A DNA stretch of 46,337 nucleotides from Bacteroidota bacterium. GTDB taxonomy: Bacteria > Bacteroidota > Bacteroidia > Chitinophagales > Chitinophagaceae. Where the stretch lies: positions 1 to 46,337 of the forward strand of contig JAHEFK010000011.1 in NCBI GenBank assembly GCA_024640225.1, written 5' to 3'. Shown here in pieces: positions 8,412 to 17,487 of the stretch. A model generated the notes under the pieces. The model saw only the letters and a program-made list of their open reading frames with translations. It had not been told where the DNA came from and searched no databases. The position numbers and the translations under genes were made by a program. Position 1 is the first letter of the stretch, and each line of letters begins with the position of its first letter.

Positions 8412-9626
8412 ATGAATCTGCACGAATATCAAGCAAAAGAACTTTTAAAAAGATATAATGTACCTACCCAAGAAGGTATTGCTGTTGAAACCGTAGAAGA
8501 TGCTATCAAAGCATACGAACAAACAGCAACAGCTACCAACACTAAATTTGTAGTGATGAAAGCTCAAATTCATGCAGGTGGTCGTGGTAAAGGTACCATG
8601 AGAGAAGTGCCAGAACAACATGGTGTAAAAGTGGTAAAAAGCGCTGAAGAAGCAGGTACCGTTGCTAAAAACATTTTAGGCAATACCCTAGTTACGATCC
8701 AAACCGGTGAGGCTGGAAAAGTAGTAAGCAAATTATTGATAGCTCAAGACATGTATTATGATGGACCGAGCGATCGTAAAGAATTTTATTTATCTATCTT
8801 ATTAGATCGTGCTAAGAAACAAAATGTAATCATGTATAGCACCGAAGGTGGTATGGATATTGAAGAAGTAGCACATCATACTCCAGAGAAAATCCATAAA
8901 GAGTGGATTGCTCCAGGCATGAGCTTACAAGCGTTTCAAGCTAGAAACATTGCGTTCAATCTTGGATTGAGCGGCGATGCGTTTAAAAACATGGTGAAGT
9001 TCGTTACTAATTTATACAATGCTTATGTTGGATTAGATTGTTCTATGTTAGAGATCAATCCATTGTTTAAATCAGCTGACGATAAAATCATTGCGGTTGA
9101 CTGTAAAATGAATATTGATGACAATGCCATGATGCGTCATAAAGACATTGAAGCATTGAGAGATACCAGCGAAGAAGATCCTACCGAAGTAGAAGCTGGT
9201 GCATTCAACTTAAACTATGTAAAATTAGATGGCAATGTAGGTTGTATGGTAAATGGTGCAGGTTTGGCAATGGCTACCATGGATATGATTAAATTAGCTG
9301 GCGGTGAGCCTGCTAACTTCTTGGACGTAGGTGGTACAGCTAATGCGCAAACAGTAGAAGCAGGTTTTAGAATCATCATGAAAGATCCTAATGTAAAAGC
9401 AATCTTAATCAATATTTTTGGTGGTATCGTTCGTTGCGACCGTGTTGCGGCTGGTGTTATTGAAGCTTATAACAACTTAGGCAATATCAATATTCCTATT
9501 ATTGTTCGCTTACAAGGTACTAATGCTGAAGTAGCTAAAGAATTGATTGTAAACTCTGGATTGAAAGTACAATCAGCTATCTTATTAAGCGAAGCAGCTA
9601 GCTTAGTACAAGCAGCAATTAAATAA
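8412..9626 (+). CDS. sucC: Succinyl-CoA synthetase (ADP-forming) beta subunit
   Basis: 404 residues. N-terminal ATP-grasp domain: M-N-L-H-E-Y-Q-A-K-E at the start, K-A-Q-I-H-A-G-G-R-G-K-G near 50-61, and E-I-N-P-L near 218. The C-terminal ligase domain has N-G-A-G-L-A-M-A-T-M-D and G-G-x-A-N-A, then N-I-F-G-G-I-V-R-C-D. It makes ATP from succinyl-CoA in the TCA cycle together with the alpha subunit SucD, which carries the phosphohistidine. sucD is not adjacent; sucC stands alone between its own promoter and a terminator. Confidence 0.96.
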   Translation: MNLHEYQAKELLKRYNVPTQEGIAVETVEDAIKAYEQTATATNTKFVVMKAQIHAGGRGKGTMREVPEQHGVKVVKSAEEAGTVAKNILGNTLVTIQTGEAGKVVSKLLIAQDMYYDGPSDRKEFYLSILLDRAKKQNVIMYSTEGGMDIEEVAHHTPEKIHKEWIAPGMSLQAFQARNIAFNLGLSGDAFKNMVKFVTNLYNAYVGLDCSMLEINPLFKSADDKIIAVDCKMNIDDNAMMRHKDIEALRDTSEEDPTEVEAGAFNLNYVKLDGNVGCMVNGAGLAMATMDMIKLAGGEPANFLDVGGTANAQTVEAGFRIIMKDPNVKAILINIFGGIVRCDRVAAGVIEAYNNLGNINIPIIVRLQGTNAEVAKELIVNSGLKVQSAILLSEAASLVQAAIK

Positions 9627-9644
9627 ACTGCAAAACTTTCATAT

Positions 9645-9677
9645 AAAAAAGGGATTGACTAATGTCAATCCCTTTTT
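9645..9677 (+). terminator. Intrinsic terminator after sucC
   Basis: A 9-bp perfect stem, GGGATTGAC/GTCAATCCC with a TAAT loop, is preceded by six A and followed by five T. Confidence 0.9.
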
Positions 9678-9692
9678 GTTTGGTGCAAAAAT

Positions 9693-9722
9693 AAAAGCCC
9701 AATGAAAATTCATTGGGCTTTT
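9693..9722 (-). terminator. Terminator closing the glycan operon
   Basis: AAAAGCCCAATG and CATTGGGCTTTT form a 12-bp stem around six bases. It sits 20 bases past the stop of the last glycan-operon gene, back to back with the sucC terminator. Confidence 0.85.
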
Positions 9723-9742
9723 TATTAAAACATAAACGGTTA

Positions 9743-11038
9743 TTATTCAACCACTACACCTTTAAAGGTATAATCTTGACCTTGAATGCGTGCTCTAATA
9801 ATATAGATTTTATTAGCTTCTACTTCTACAGGAATAGCTGTATTGGTAATTGCATTGTTTGTAGTAAATACGTTACGACCAATAATATCAAAAATCTGAA
9901 TTGATTCGATATTCATTTTATCGTTAGTAACTAATTTCACTTGGTTTTTTGCTAAGCTCATGCCTACTTTTTCAGTTGCGACACCAGGAATATTGGTTGT
10001 ACTGCAAGCAACACAACTTTTCCAAGTAGCACATAAAGTAGTATCATTGCTTTTTATTTTAGTAAGACGATTAGTGTATTGTGCATTACCGTTGGTACAA
10101 GTCCAAGTTGAATTTAAAACTTCTTTAGTACCAGTACCGTTTACAAACAAATATTCGATATCTTGATTTGAAGCCATTGGAATAGTAACCTCATATGTAT
10201 TGTTTCCTACAGATGTCATTTGATTTCCAGGAAAATTAGACCAGTTGCTCCAGCTACCAAAAACATAAACAGGAGTAGAATCTGGGCTCTTCACTTGGAA
10301 TTTCACATTGATATTAGAAGGCACTACAGAATTACATGAATCACATTTTGCCCAACGACGACAGATAGTTTGGTTCGTAGTTGTTACCGTCAACATACGG
10401 TTAGTATATTGTCCATTACCATTAGTACAAGACCAAGCTGGGTTTAAAACTTCTTTAGTACCCGCTGCACCGTTTACGAATAAATATTCATAGGTAGCAT
10501 TTGCTGGCATGGTTACAGTAGCTGCATAGATACCACCACCTTGAGAAGTCATTGCAGTACCAGGGAAATTACCCCATCCGCTCCAGCTACCAAATACATA
10601 AACAGGAGTAGAATCAGGATTTTGCACTTTAAAGGTTATAGATACATTTCCAGCAGGTGCTGTACAAGAAGTACACGTTTTCCACGTAGCACAATATGTA
10701 GTATCATTTGCTACCGTAATTGTTCTATTGGTATATTGCGCATTACCATTCGTGCATGGCATTGTAGGCGTAATGCCTTCTTTAACGAAAGCAGCAGTTC
10801 CATTAACAAAGAAGAATTCGTGTGCACCCGCGGTCATAGGAATAGTTACCGAATAGTAACCGCCACCAATAGATGCCATAGCATTACCAGGATAATTACC
10901 CCAATTACTCCAATCTCCAAATGCAAATACTTGCGATGAATCTGGACTTTTAACCACAAAGGTTACATTTTTGTTTTGAGCAAATCCTGCTGCGAACATA
11001 AATGTTGCAAGCAAGCTCATGAGTAGTTGTTTTTTCAT
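9743..11038 (-). CDS. Secreted protein with three Trp-rich Cys-containing repeats and a T9SS sorting domain
   Basis: 431 residues, last gene of the glycan operon. A signal peptide ends near A20-Q21. Three tandem repeats follow at about 24-125, 131-235 and 243-345. Each begins V/I-x-F-x-V-x-S/N-P-D-S, has F-G-x-W-S-x-W, then E-x-x-F-V-N-G, C-T-N-G-N-x-Q-Y-T-N-R, and ends C-x5-C-x2-C. The first half recalls CBM48/AMPK-type beta-sandwich glycan-binding modules; the Cys-containing second half is not one I recognise. Residues ~350-431 have the look of a type A T9SS C-terminal domain (I-E-S-I-Q-I-F-D-I-I-G-R ... V-V-V-E). Probably a cell-surface glycan-binding protein without catalytic activity. 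It begins 31 bases after the GH16 stop. Confidence 0.8.
   Translation of the reverse strand: MKKQLLMSLLATFMFAAGFAQNKNVTFVVKSPDSSQVFAFGDWSNWGNYPGNAMASIGGGYYSVTIPMTAGAHEFFFVNGTAAFVKEGITPTMPCTNGNAQYTNRTITVANDTTYCATWKTCTSCTAPAGNVSITFKVQNPDSTPVYVFGSWSGWGNFPGTAMTSQGGGIYAATVTMPANATYEYLFVNGAAGTKEVLNPAWSCTNGNGQYTNRMLTVTTTNQTICRRWAKCDSCNSVVPSNINVKFQVKSPDSTPVYVFGSWSNWSNFPGNQMTSVGNNTYEVTIPMASNQDIEYLFVNGTGTKEVLNSTWTCTNGNAQYTNRLTKIKSNDTTLCATWKSCVACSTTNIPGVATEKVGMSLAKNQVKLVTNDKMNIESIQIFDIIGRNVFTTNNAITNTAIPVEVEANKIYIIRARIQGQDYTFKGVVVE
10004..10969 (-). repeat. Three tandem coding repeats of about 310 bases
   Basis: This stretch encodes the three ~103-residue modules of the secreted protein. Repeats 2 and 3 are also close at DNA level: 36 bases at 10247-10282 and 10580-10615 differ at one position, which points to a recent internal duplication. 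Cysteines recur at residues 95/116/122/125, 204/226/232/235 and 314/336/342/345. Confidence 0.85.
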
Positions 11039-11069
11039 AGTTGTTTTGTTTTGTTGTTAATAAAAAAAA

Positions 11070-11888
11070 TTAAAGTGGTGTATAATTAAAAGATTTAATG
11101 ATGACTTCTACTTCTTTATTATTTGAAGGCCCCAAACCGTTCAATAACCAGAGATTCATTCTTGCATGGGTACTATCTTCAGGTGCAGGAATAATAACTG
11201 GATCAGAGGTTCTATTACCCTCAATTTTCCTTCGAGTGATATTGTTCTTGTCATAACTCCAAGTAGCAATTTTTGCACCTGAGGTACCTACCCCTTCGTA
11301 ACTATCCCAACGGATAATATCTGGTGACCAGTAGAAAACATGCGTACACACATTTTTCAATTTACTCACTTGCATATTTACATGTCGTGTACGCTCTGGG
11401 TAAGGCGCTGGATTGCTAAACCATACCGGCTGTACGCTATACGTTAATAAAAAAGAATCGGCAGCATTATTCCATTTAGAAAACTCCACATCCACTTCAC
11501 TATTAGCTTGTGTCTGAAAACTATAATCATTCCAAGTAAACAAACCCAATACTACGCGCTCGTTCAAAGTTGTTAAATCACTTGCTGTAGTAAAGGTATA
11601 GGTACCATAACCCATAGTACGTGCAGATATCAACTCACTGCAATACCATTTATTATTGACATTGGTAATTTTTAAATGCAACATACCTAAAGCATCCACC
11701 CAAATATTATTAGTAGTAGACGCAAATTTGTTGGGACCAGGGCCAACCTGTACTTCATTACTATTTTTAAAGTTCCAGTAATATCCCGAAAATAAAATAT
11801 CACCCGTTTCCTTTTTTGGCAAAGGATCGGATTGTTTACATCCTACTACAGCTATAACTAAAAGGAAAAAAATAATTCTATTCCACAT
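11070..11888 (-). CDS. GH16-like lipoprotein (putative beta-glucanase)
   Basis: 272 residues. The lipobox ends at C17 (V-V-G-C), so this is a lipoprotein of the envelope, perhaps surface-exposed. The central S-E-V-D-V-E-F places E131, D133 and E135 in the GH16 catalytic pattern E-x-D-x-E, where the first Glu is the nucleophile and the last the acid/base. The upstream G-x-Y-x-F-T and downstream R-x-W-D-S-Y-E-G segments also fit a GH16 jelly roll. GH16 enzymes mostly cut beta-1,3- or mixed-linkage glucans and galactans. It starts 11 bases inside the GH3 gene. The family is read from a short motif, so substrate is open. Confidence 0.75.
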   Translation of the reverse strand: MWNRIIFFLLVIAVVGCKQSDPLPKKETGDILFSGYYWNFKNSNEVQVGPGPNKFASTTNNIWVDALGMLHLKITNVNNKWYCSELISARTMGYGTYTFTTASDLTTLNERVVLGLFTWNDYSFQTQANSEVDVEFSKWNNAADSFLLTYSVQPVWFSNPAPYPERTRHVNMQVSKLKNVCTHVFYWSPDIIRWDSYEGVGTSGAKIATWSYDKNNITRRKIEGNRTSDPVIIPAPEDSTHARMNLWLLNGLGPSNNKEVEVIIKSFNYTPL

Positions 11889-14127
11889 AAATTAATTTCT
11901 TTTGTTGGTCAATTAATAATTCAATCCATCCCGGCTCTGTAATGCGTTCGTTGTTTTTATTGATAAACGAGAAATTAGTTGCATCCAATTCAAACTGTAC
12001 TGTTTGCTCTTCATTTGGTGCTAATTCTATTTTCTGGAAAGCAGCTAATTTTTTCACACTAGGAGTTATAGAAGCTACTAAATCGTTATAATACAATTGC
12101 ACTACTTCTGCCCCTTTTACAGCACCTACATTCTTAACTTTACACATTAATAATAGTTTTTCATTTTTTCTTAAGGTGTCGTTAGTTAAAGTTAATGTAT
12201 CAAATTTAAATTGTGTATAAGACAATCCAAAACCAAAATCAAAACTTGGTTGATAGGCATTCATGGAAAAATCAATATCTAAATCCTCAGTTCTTTTTCT
12301 GTCGTAGTGCACAAGGTCATTACTTGCTGCAGGATATGTAAACGGCAATTTGCCGCTTGGATTTACTTTCCCCAAAAGGCAATCTGCTATAGCTATTCCG
12401 CCTTCATCGCCTGGCAGATAAGCATAAACAATTGCAGCTACCAAAGGTATTATAGGCGTTAATATTCTTGGTCTATTAAAACAGCAAACTACTATTATTG
12501 GTTTACCCGTTTTAGCTAATTGTTTTACCAATTGTAATTGAGCTTCGGGTAAGTCTAAACTTTTTATATTGCCCGGCACCTCGGTGCATGGCAACTCGCC
12601 TAAACAAACCACAATCTTATCTACGCTTGTAGCTTTTTTTAATAACTGCTCTTCTTCTTGCATGGCATCTAAACTAGCGCCCTTCACATAGGTAATTGAA
12701 GATCCCCATTGTTGTTGTAATGCTTGGAGTATAGTCTTTTTACCAGGTGTATTCGTTGTAGTATCTACTCCTTGCCAAGTATGTGTCCATGCACCGTTTA
12801 ATAAGTTTAATGAATGAGCAGCCGGTCCGCAAACCAACAATTTTTCATTGCTATCATTTAAAGGCAAAATACTTTCTTTATTCTTTAATAATGTTATACT
12901 CTCACAAGCCGTTCGATAGCTGATGCTTGCGTATGCTGCTGATCCAAAATTTGGATAATCTTTACTCGCATACATCGTTTCAGCGAACAAGCCCAAATCT
13001 CTTTTCAATCTCAAAATTCTTCTCACAGAAAGATCTAATCGCGATTCAGGAATAGCTCCTTCTTTTACTAATTGTACTAATAAATCACAGAACTGAAAAT
13101 CATTAGGCACCATACTCATATCTATACCTGCCATAATCGCCATTTTTACTGCTTCCTTTTTATTAGCGGCAACTCTATGTAAGTTTTCTAATTTATAAAT
13201 ATCCTCCCAGTCGGTAACGGCAACACCCTCAAATTTTAATTCGTCTCTTAAAAGTGTAGTTAGGATATCATAATTGGCATGAACGGGGGTACCATTAATA
13301 TCACCCGAGTTAATCATAACTGTTTTTGCACCTGTTGCTATTGCCTCTTGGAAGGTAGGCAAAAAATAGGCTCTCATTTCACGCTCTGGCAACCACACCG
13401 GTGTACGATCTTTTCCACTCAAGGAAAAACTATAACCCAAGAAATGTTTCATACAAGCGGCTACTTTATATTTGCTAGATACCGAATCGCCTTGCAAGCC
13501 CCGTATGGCAGCATGAGCCATGGCAGTAGCCAAACAAACATCCTCGCCGTAGGTTTCAAAAAAGCGCGACCATAAGGGTTGTCGGCCTAAATCTAAGACA
13601 GGAGAAAAATTCCAAGGAATACCTGTTGCTCTTGTTTCATAAGCAGCTACAGCATTTGCCTTTTCTACCAACAACGGATTCCAGGTAGCCGCTTGTCCTA
13701 TTTGTTGTGGGAATAAGGTTGCACCTTTAGTATAGTTCGCTCCATGAATAGCATCAATTCCATATAAAATTGGAATTTTCAAACGGGATAATTTTTTATT
13801 CTCTTTATGTATCGTTTGCAATAGCGTATTCCAGTCGGCGCGACTGATTGTACCACTACCACAACCCACATTTAAAATAGAACCGATTTTATATTTTGTA
13901 ATGGCTTCACGAAGTTTTACAAGATTAATTTGTTGCGGTTGTTTCAAGGCGCAAATTCCACCTTCTGCAATTACCCCTAAATCAATCTGCGTCATTTGCC
14001 CAACTTTTTCTTCAACACTCATCTTGGCCATCAAAGAATCCAACGCCGCATCACTCATAGATTGAGCAACAACACCTTGCGTAATAAAAGCAAAAAAAGT
14101 TAAAAAGAATAGTACTTTACTTTTCAT
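11878..14127 (-). CDS. Glycoside hydrolase family 3 (beta-glucosidase type)
   Basis: 749 residues. A signal peptide ends near residue 22 (V-V-A-Q). The N-terminal (alpha/beta)8 domain has K-V-G-Q-M-T-Q, Y-G-I-D-A-I-H-G, K-H-F-L-G-Y and the nucleophile D306 in V-A-V-T-D-W-E-D. The C-terminal GH3 domain (C-G-P-A-A-H ... G-D-E-G-G-x-A-I-A-D) runs from about 420, followed by a fibronectin-III-like domain at about 650-749. It would release glucose or another monosaccharide from the non-reducing end of oligosaccharides in the periplasm. Overlaps its neighbours by 11 bases on both sides. Confidence 0.93.
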   Translation of the reverse strand: MKSKVLFFLTFFAFITQGVVAQSMSDAALDSLMAKMSVEEKVGQMTQIDLGVIAEGGICALKQPQQINLVKLREAITKYKIGSILNVGCGSGTISRADWNTLLQTIHKENKKLSRLKIPILYGIDAIHGANYTKGATLFPQQIGQAATWNPLLVEKANAVAAYETRATGIPWNFSPVLDLGRQPLWSRFFETYGEDVCLATAMAHAAIRGLQGDSVSSKYKVAACMKHFLGYSFSLSGKDRTPVWLPEREMRAYFLPTFQEAIATGAKTVMINSGDINGTPVHANYDILTTLLRDELKFEGVAVTDWEDIYKLENLHRVAANKKEAVKMAIMAGIDMSMVPNDFQFCDLLVQLVKEGAIPESRLDLSVRRILRLKRDLGLFAETMYASKDYPNFGSAAYASISYRTACESITLLKNKESILPLNDSNEKLLVCGPAAHSLNLLNGAWTHTWQGVDTTTNTPGKKTILQALQQQWGSSITYVKGASLDAMQEEEQLLKKATSVDKIVVCLGELPCTEVPGNIKSLDLPEAQLQLVKQLAKTGKPIIVVCCFNRPRILTPIIPLVAAIVYAYLPGDEGGIAIADCLLGKVNPSGKLPFTYPAASNDLVHYDRKRTEDLDIDFSMNAYQPSFDFGFGLSYTQFKFDTLTLTNDTLRKNEKLLLMCKVKNVGAVKGAEVVQLYYNDLVASITPSVKKLAAFQKIELAPNEEQTVQFELDATNFSFINKNNERITEPGWIELLIDQQKKLIYVE

Positions 14128-14773
14128 TTCTCACAATTTTAATGGCATCTAAATAAATATCTCCATCTGCTTCTAATTGGATAATTAATTGCTTCACTTT
14201 ACTTACATCTGCATCTTTAGCTTTGAATGGAAATTTACTAAGCGGAATGGTAACGGTAGTCCAAGCGTTATCCGTAAACACGCCTGATGCTAAAGACGCA
14301 TTAAAACCATAATACGTTTGCACACCTGTATAATCTTCCAAGGCAAATGCAACAGGGAAATTTTTAAAGCTTCCTTGCACCGAGCGAACTTTCATTTGAA
14401 TACTAGCTACCTCCACAATTTCAGTAATATCTTTTGCTTGCCAATTATTCCAACCAAATCCAATTCCAATCCAATTACATCCACCAGTTATCTTATCCCA
14501 TTTTACATGTAAAGCTTCTGTGCCTTCGTAAACAATTTTATTTTCTTTACTTAAACTTACACATTGTTTTTCTGGTGATGACCAAACGGTGTTATCGAAA
14601 GTATTAGCATAAATAGCAACTGCTTTAAATCCTAAAATTGCATTCGTATCCTCCATGGGCATCTGATCATATAAAGCCATAGGTTTTAGCTGCACATGCG
14701 CTAACCTCGTAACTTCACAAGATGTAAAGCAACAAAGCAAACAAAAGCCTAGGAAGAATACATTCAATTTCAT
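14117..14773 (-). CDS. Lipoprotein with a carbohydrate-binding-like jelly-roll domain
   Basis: 218 residues. The signal sequence ends at a lipobox cysteine, C19 in F-T-S-C. The rest looks all-beta: W-x-G-I-G-F-G-W-N near 105, F-x-V-A-F-A-L-E near 142, then W-T-T-V-T-I-P-L-S and the end G-D-I-Y-L-D-A-I-K-I. That final pattern is typical of galactose-binding-like carbohydrate modules (CBM-type or CIA30-like). No catalytic motif was seen. It probably holds glycan at the cell envelope for the neighbouring GH3 and GH16 enzymes. Starts directly after the preceding lipoprotein gene. Confidence 0.65.
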   Translation of the reverse strand: MKLNVFFLGFCLLCCFTSCEVTRLAHVQLKPMALYDQMPMEDTNAILGFKAVAIYANTFDNTVWSSPEKQCVSLSKENKIVYEGTEALHVKWDKITGGCNWIGIGFGWNNWQAKDITEIVEVASIQMKVRSVQGSFKNFPVAFALEDYTGVQTYYGFNASLASGVFTDNAWTTVTIPLSKFPFKAKDADVSKVKQLIIQLEADGDIYLDAIKIVRNEK

Positions 14774-15781
14774 CTAAAGTTCTAATGGTGTGGATGTGAA
14801 ACAAATAAAATCGATTTTGCAAGCTGCAGCACCTAGTGCTTTATCCGCTAAATGCAACATAGAAATCTTACCTATTTTATTAGGATTATGAATGCTATTA
14901 CCTTTAGGTGTAACCGGCTGACCATTAACCAGCGCCGTGATATCCGAGTACTTAATGGAAACCAACTTCCAACCGGTCCAAGTTACATCTATATTATAGT
15001 CATACTCATCTTCATTATTAGCATTGAAAACACCATCTGCATTTTCATCCTCTTTGAATTGAAAAAGCACTTTAGACATATTTGTATTTGGCACGCCATA
15101 AACTAAGCAATTAAAGTAAACGGCATCGGGGTTAGCATTTAAATTTAAAGTATTAGCCGATGTTGAATAAGCAGTTGCGGGAAAATCAACCAAACCGATT
15201 AACCAATCCCAGTTTACCGTACCTGCCATATTTAAATAACTATTGCCTTGCACTTTGCTGGTATCCGATTTAATGTTAAAATCCATATTGGCACCTGTTT
15301 GTACAAATTTTACCCACGCCGGATTAAATCCACTTTCAAAATCTGCAATCACTAAGGATGTATTAATGGTACGTGTGTTTTTAATTTTCACAGGCACTTG
15401 AAAGGTATCTGTTACACCATCTATTGTTAGCTTGGCAATACAATTTTCAACCGCGAATAATGGAAAATAGGTGGTAGTTCCATTCCATATGGTAGTAGCG
15501 GCATCGATGCTTTTGCTTTGACCACTAAAAACTTTTTTTGCTTTAGACGTGGTACCTGTTATAGTTATTTTCCAACTCACAATTTTATTAAAGGTTGCAG
15601 AAAAACCAACCGTTGCTCCTGTAGAAAAATCAACTGAGTCTTTATTAGCTTTAAATGTAGAAAGCATTTTAAAGCTACTATACAAATCTTCAATACTTGG
15701 TCCGTCAATGGTGTTTTCCTTTCTACAAGAAAGAATGGTTAAACCCAAAAAGAAACTGATGACAATTAAAATCTTTTTCAT
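14774..15781 (-). CDS. Lipoprotein, probable surface glycan-binding protein
   Basis: 335 residues with lipobox L-S-C at C19 followed by R-K-E-N. Residues ~30-130 look like an Ig/PKD-type domain (V-S-W-K-I-T-I-T-G; W-N-G-T-T-T-Y-F-P). Residues ~140-330 are a beta-sandwich with I-A-D-F-E-S-G near 146, N-M-A-G-T-V-N-W-D-W and the C-terminal K-I-D-F-I-C-F, a layout shared with glycan-binding lipoproteins. By position it takes the place of SusD/SusE, but it is all-beta, unlike helical SusD. It is linked to the upstream barrel by TAATG (stop and start share one base). Confidence 0.6.
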   Translation of the reverse strand: MKKILIVISFFLGLTILSCRKENTIDGPSIEDLYSSFKMLSTFKANKDSVDFSTGATVGFSATFNKIVSWKITITGTTSKAKKVFSGQSKSIDAATTIWNGTTTYFPLFAVENCIAKLTIDGVTDTFQVPVKIKNTRTINTSLVIADFESGFNPAWVKFVQTGANMDFNIKSDTSKVQGNSYLNMAGTVNWDWLIGLVDFPATAYSTSANTLNLNANPDAVYFNCLVYGVPNTNMSKVLFQFKEDENADGVFNANNEDEYDYNIDVTWTGWKLVSIKYSDITALVNGQPVTPKGNSIHNPNKIGKISMLHLADKALGAAACKIDFICFTSTPLEL

Positions 15782-17487
15782 TAAAAGGTCATGTTATAGA
15801 TTAATAAAAATTGTTTCATAGTATAATCAGGCATCACCAATAATTTATCTTGGTAGCTAGCCGATTGATACAAGGCTGTTATATAAGATTTGGCACTGAT
15901 ATTGCATTTCAACCCAAGAGCGGTCATTTGCTGTGCTACATCCATTTTTTGATTCGTAAAATAGTCTACGGTAGTATACAGATTTCTATCCGCTACAAAA
16001 TCATTACCTTTCGCATTGAAGAAAATCATACCGCCTATTAATTGCAGCTTAGGTGCAAATTCATAATTAACGCCTACTTGCCAAGCCAATGATTTTAAAT
16101 CTACTTGCTCAACCGCAATAGCTCCCGTGCGTTTTGTTTGTTGCAATCTACATCCGGTTTGCAATAAGAGTCCTTTTTTAAAGCCAATAAGTTGATGTAA
16201 TTGGAACGTTGTTTGCAATTCAGCTTGTAAAAATTGTTTTAACTGCGTTGTTCCTTGTCCTCTAATTTCAGATAATTTATAGACGCTTGCATTCAGATCC
16301 ATTCCTTTAATGCCTTGATAGGAAGCTTTTGTATAGACGCCTACTCTATTAAAGGTTGCCAAACCGAAAGGCAAAATGGCATTATACATCAAAGAAGGTT
16401 TCATTAAATTTGAGGACACTCCTGTTGTGTAGATTTGTTCGTTCCTAACCAAATCCATGATACTTAATGGTCGGCTCAATTTGTTATTGGCATAGCTCGT
16501 ATAAAAATTGGGAGACGCATTAAAATTCACGTTCATACTTTGCGCGCCAACACTTCTAAAATCTGGACCTACATTTAAATAGGCTATGCTAGCCACCCAT
16601 TTATTAGCTGGCGCAACGAATTGTGCTTGAGCATGTATAAAATAGTCTTTTAAAACAGGCGCTAATGCATCCTTCGAATATTTGGCCACACTATTACCCA
16701 ATTCAATTTTCAGAATACCTAAATTATGTTTGTAGTAAAACTTATTCTCTGCATATAATGTAGTTACGTTATTAGTATAAACATTACTATCTAGTATGGT
16801 ACCTTTAAGATCGAAGGTTGACACCTTATGTAAACCATAACTCAATTTATTATTTTGTTTAATAGCCAAGCTAAATCCGCCCAATAATCGATCGGGTACA
16901 CTAGAAAAATCAGTGGCGCGCAAACGCGTTAAATACGCGTTGACATCTATAGATTCGATATATTTATTAAATGTCAAACCAAAATCTACATTAGCTCCTT
17001 GTTGTCGCCAAGTATTATTGGTATAGAATTTTTCATAGTTTACAATATTTTGCTGCAATTGAAAAATACTTGGAAGCGAATCCATCAATTGCACTCGGTT
17101 ATTGTATAAGGTAAAAGGCGTTTGTTTTAAATTTAAATCACCTAACTGATAACGCAACACATTACCAATAATTCCTTTCAACCATAATTGACGCACATCG
17201 AAACTTACACCTGCACCCCAGAAACCACCGTATTCATTTCGGATACGAAACATACCCATGATTTCAGTTTTGTCATTTGGACGAATATTTACACCCATAT
17301 CTATCAAAGCATAACCGCCAGTGTTACGTTTTAACGTTGTAGTATCTGGCAAACTATCTTGCACATTGATAGCACTGTTCGACATGTAAGATCGTGCACC
17401 GCCAATAAAATCGATTGTTTTCTTTTGCTGTGCAAAAAGCCCAGTAGCAAATGAAAAAATCATAATGATTAATAGAAATGGTTTCAT
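15781..17487 (-). CDS. Outer-membrane beta-barrel protein (glycan operon, second barrel)
   Basis: 568 residues. A signal peptide ends near A19-Q20 (L-F-A-Q). The mature protein is rich in alternating amphipathic strands (for example Y-A-L-I-D-M-G-V-N-I and L-L-L-Q-T-G-C-R-L-Q) and ends N-M-T-F, with the C-terminal Phe expected of BAM-inserted barrels. No TonB box, plug domain or SusC motif was seen. It starts at the base after the upstream barrel gene stops. I do not recognise the family. A porin or transporter for oligosaccharides is a guess from context. Confidence 0.65.
   Translation of the reverse strand: MKPFLLIIMIFSFATGLFAQQKKTIDFIGGARSYMSNSAINVQDSLPDTTTLKRNTGGYALIDMGVNIRPNDKTEIMGMFRIRNEYGGFWGAGVSFDVRQLWLKGIIGNVLRYQLGDLNLKQTPFTLYNNRVQLMDSLPSIFQLQQNIVNYEKFYTNNTWRQQGANVDFGLTFNKYIESIDVNAYLTRLRATDFSSVPDRLLGGFSLAIKQNNKLSYGLHKVSTFDLKGTILDSNVYTNNVTTLYAENKFYYKHNLGILKIELGNSVAKYSKDALAPVLKDYFIHAQAQFVAPANKWVASIAYLNVGPDFRSVGAQSMNVNFNASPNFYTSYANNKLSRPLSIMDLVRNEQIYTTGVSSNLMKPSLMYNAILPFGLATFNRVGVYTKASYQGIKGMDLNASVYKLSEIRGQGTTQLKQFLQAELQTTFQLHQLIGFKKGLLLQTGCRLQQTKRTGAIAVEQVDLKSLAWQVGVNYEFAPKLQLIGGMIFFNAKGNDFVADRNLYTTVDYFTNQKMDVAQQMTALGLKCNISAKSYITALYQSASYQDKLLVMPDYTMKQFLLIYNMTF

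Noticed and set aside
10247-10615. Near-identical 36-base copies, considered as a CRISPR-like or mobile repeat
   Set aside because: Only two close copies, 333 bases apart, in frame within one gene; they are explained by duplication of a protein domain.
10541-10939. Plus-strand open frame of 132 codons opposite the repeat protein
   Set aside because: Antisense shadow of the repeated coding sequence; its Arg/Ser/Thr-rich composition follows from the opposite strand.
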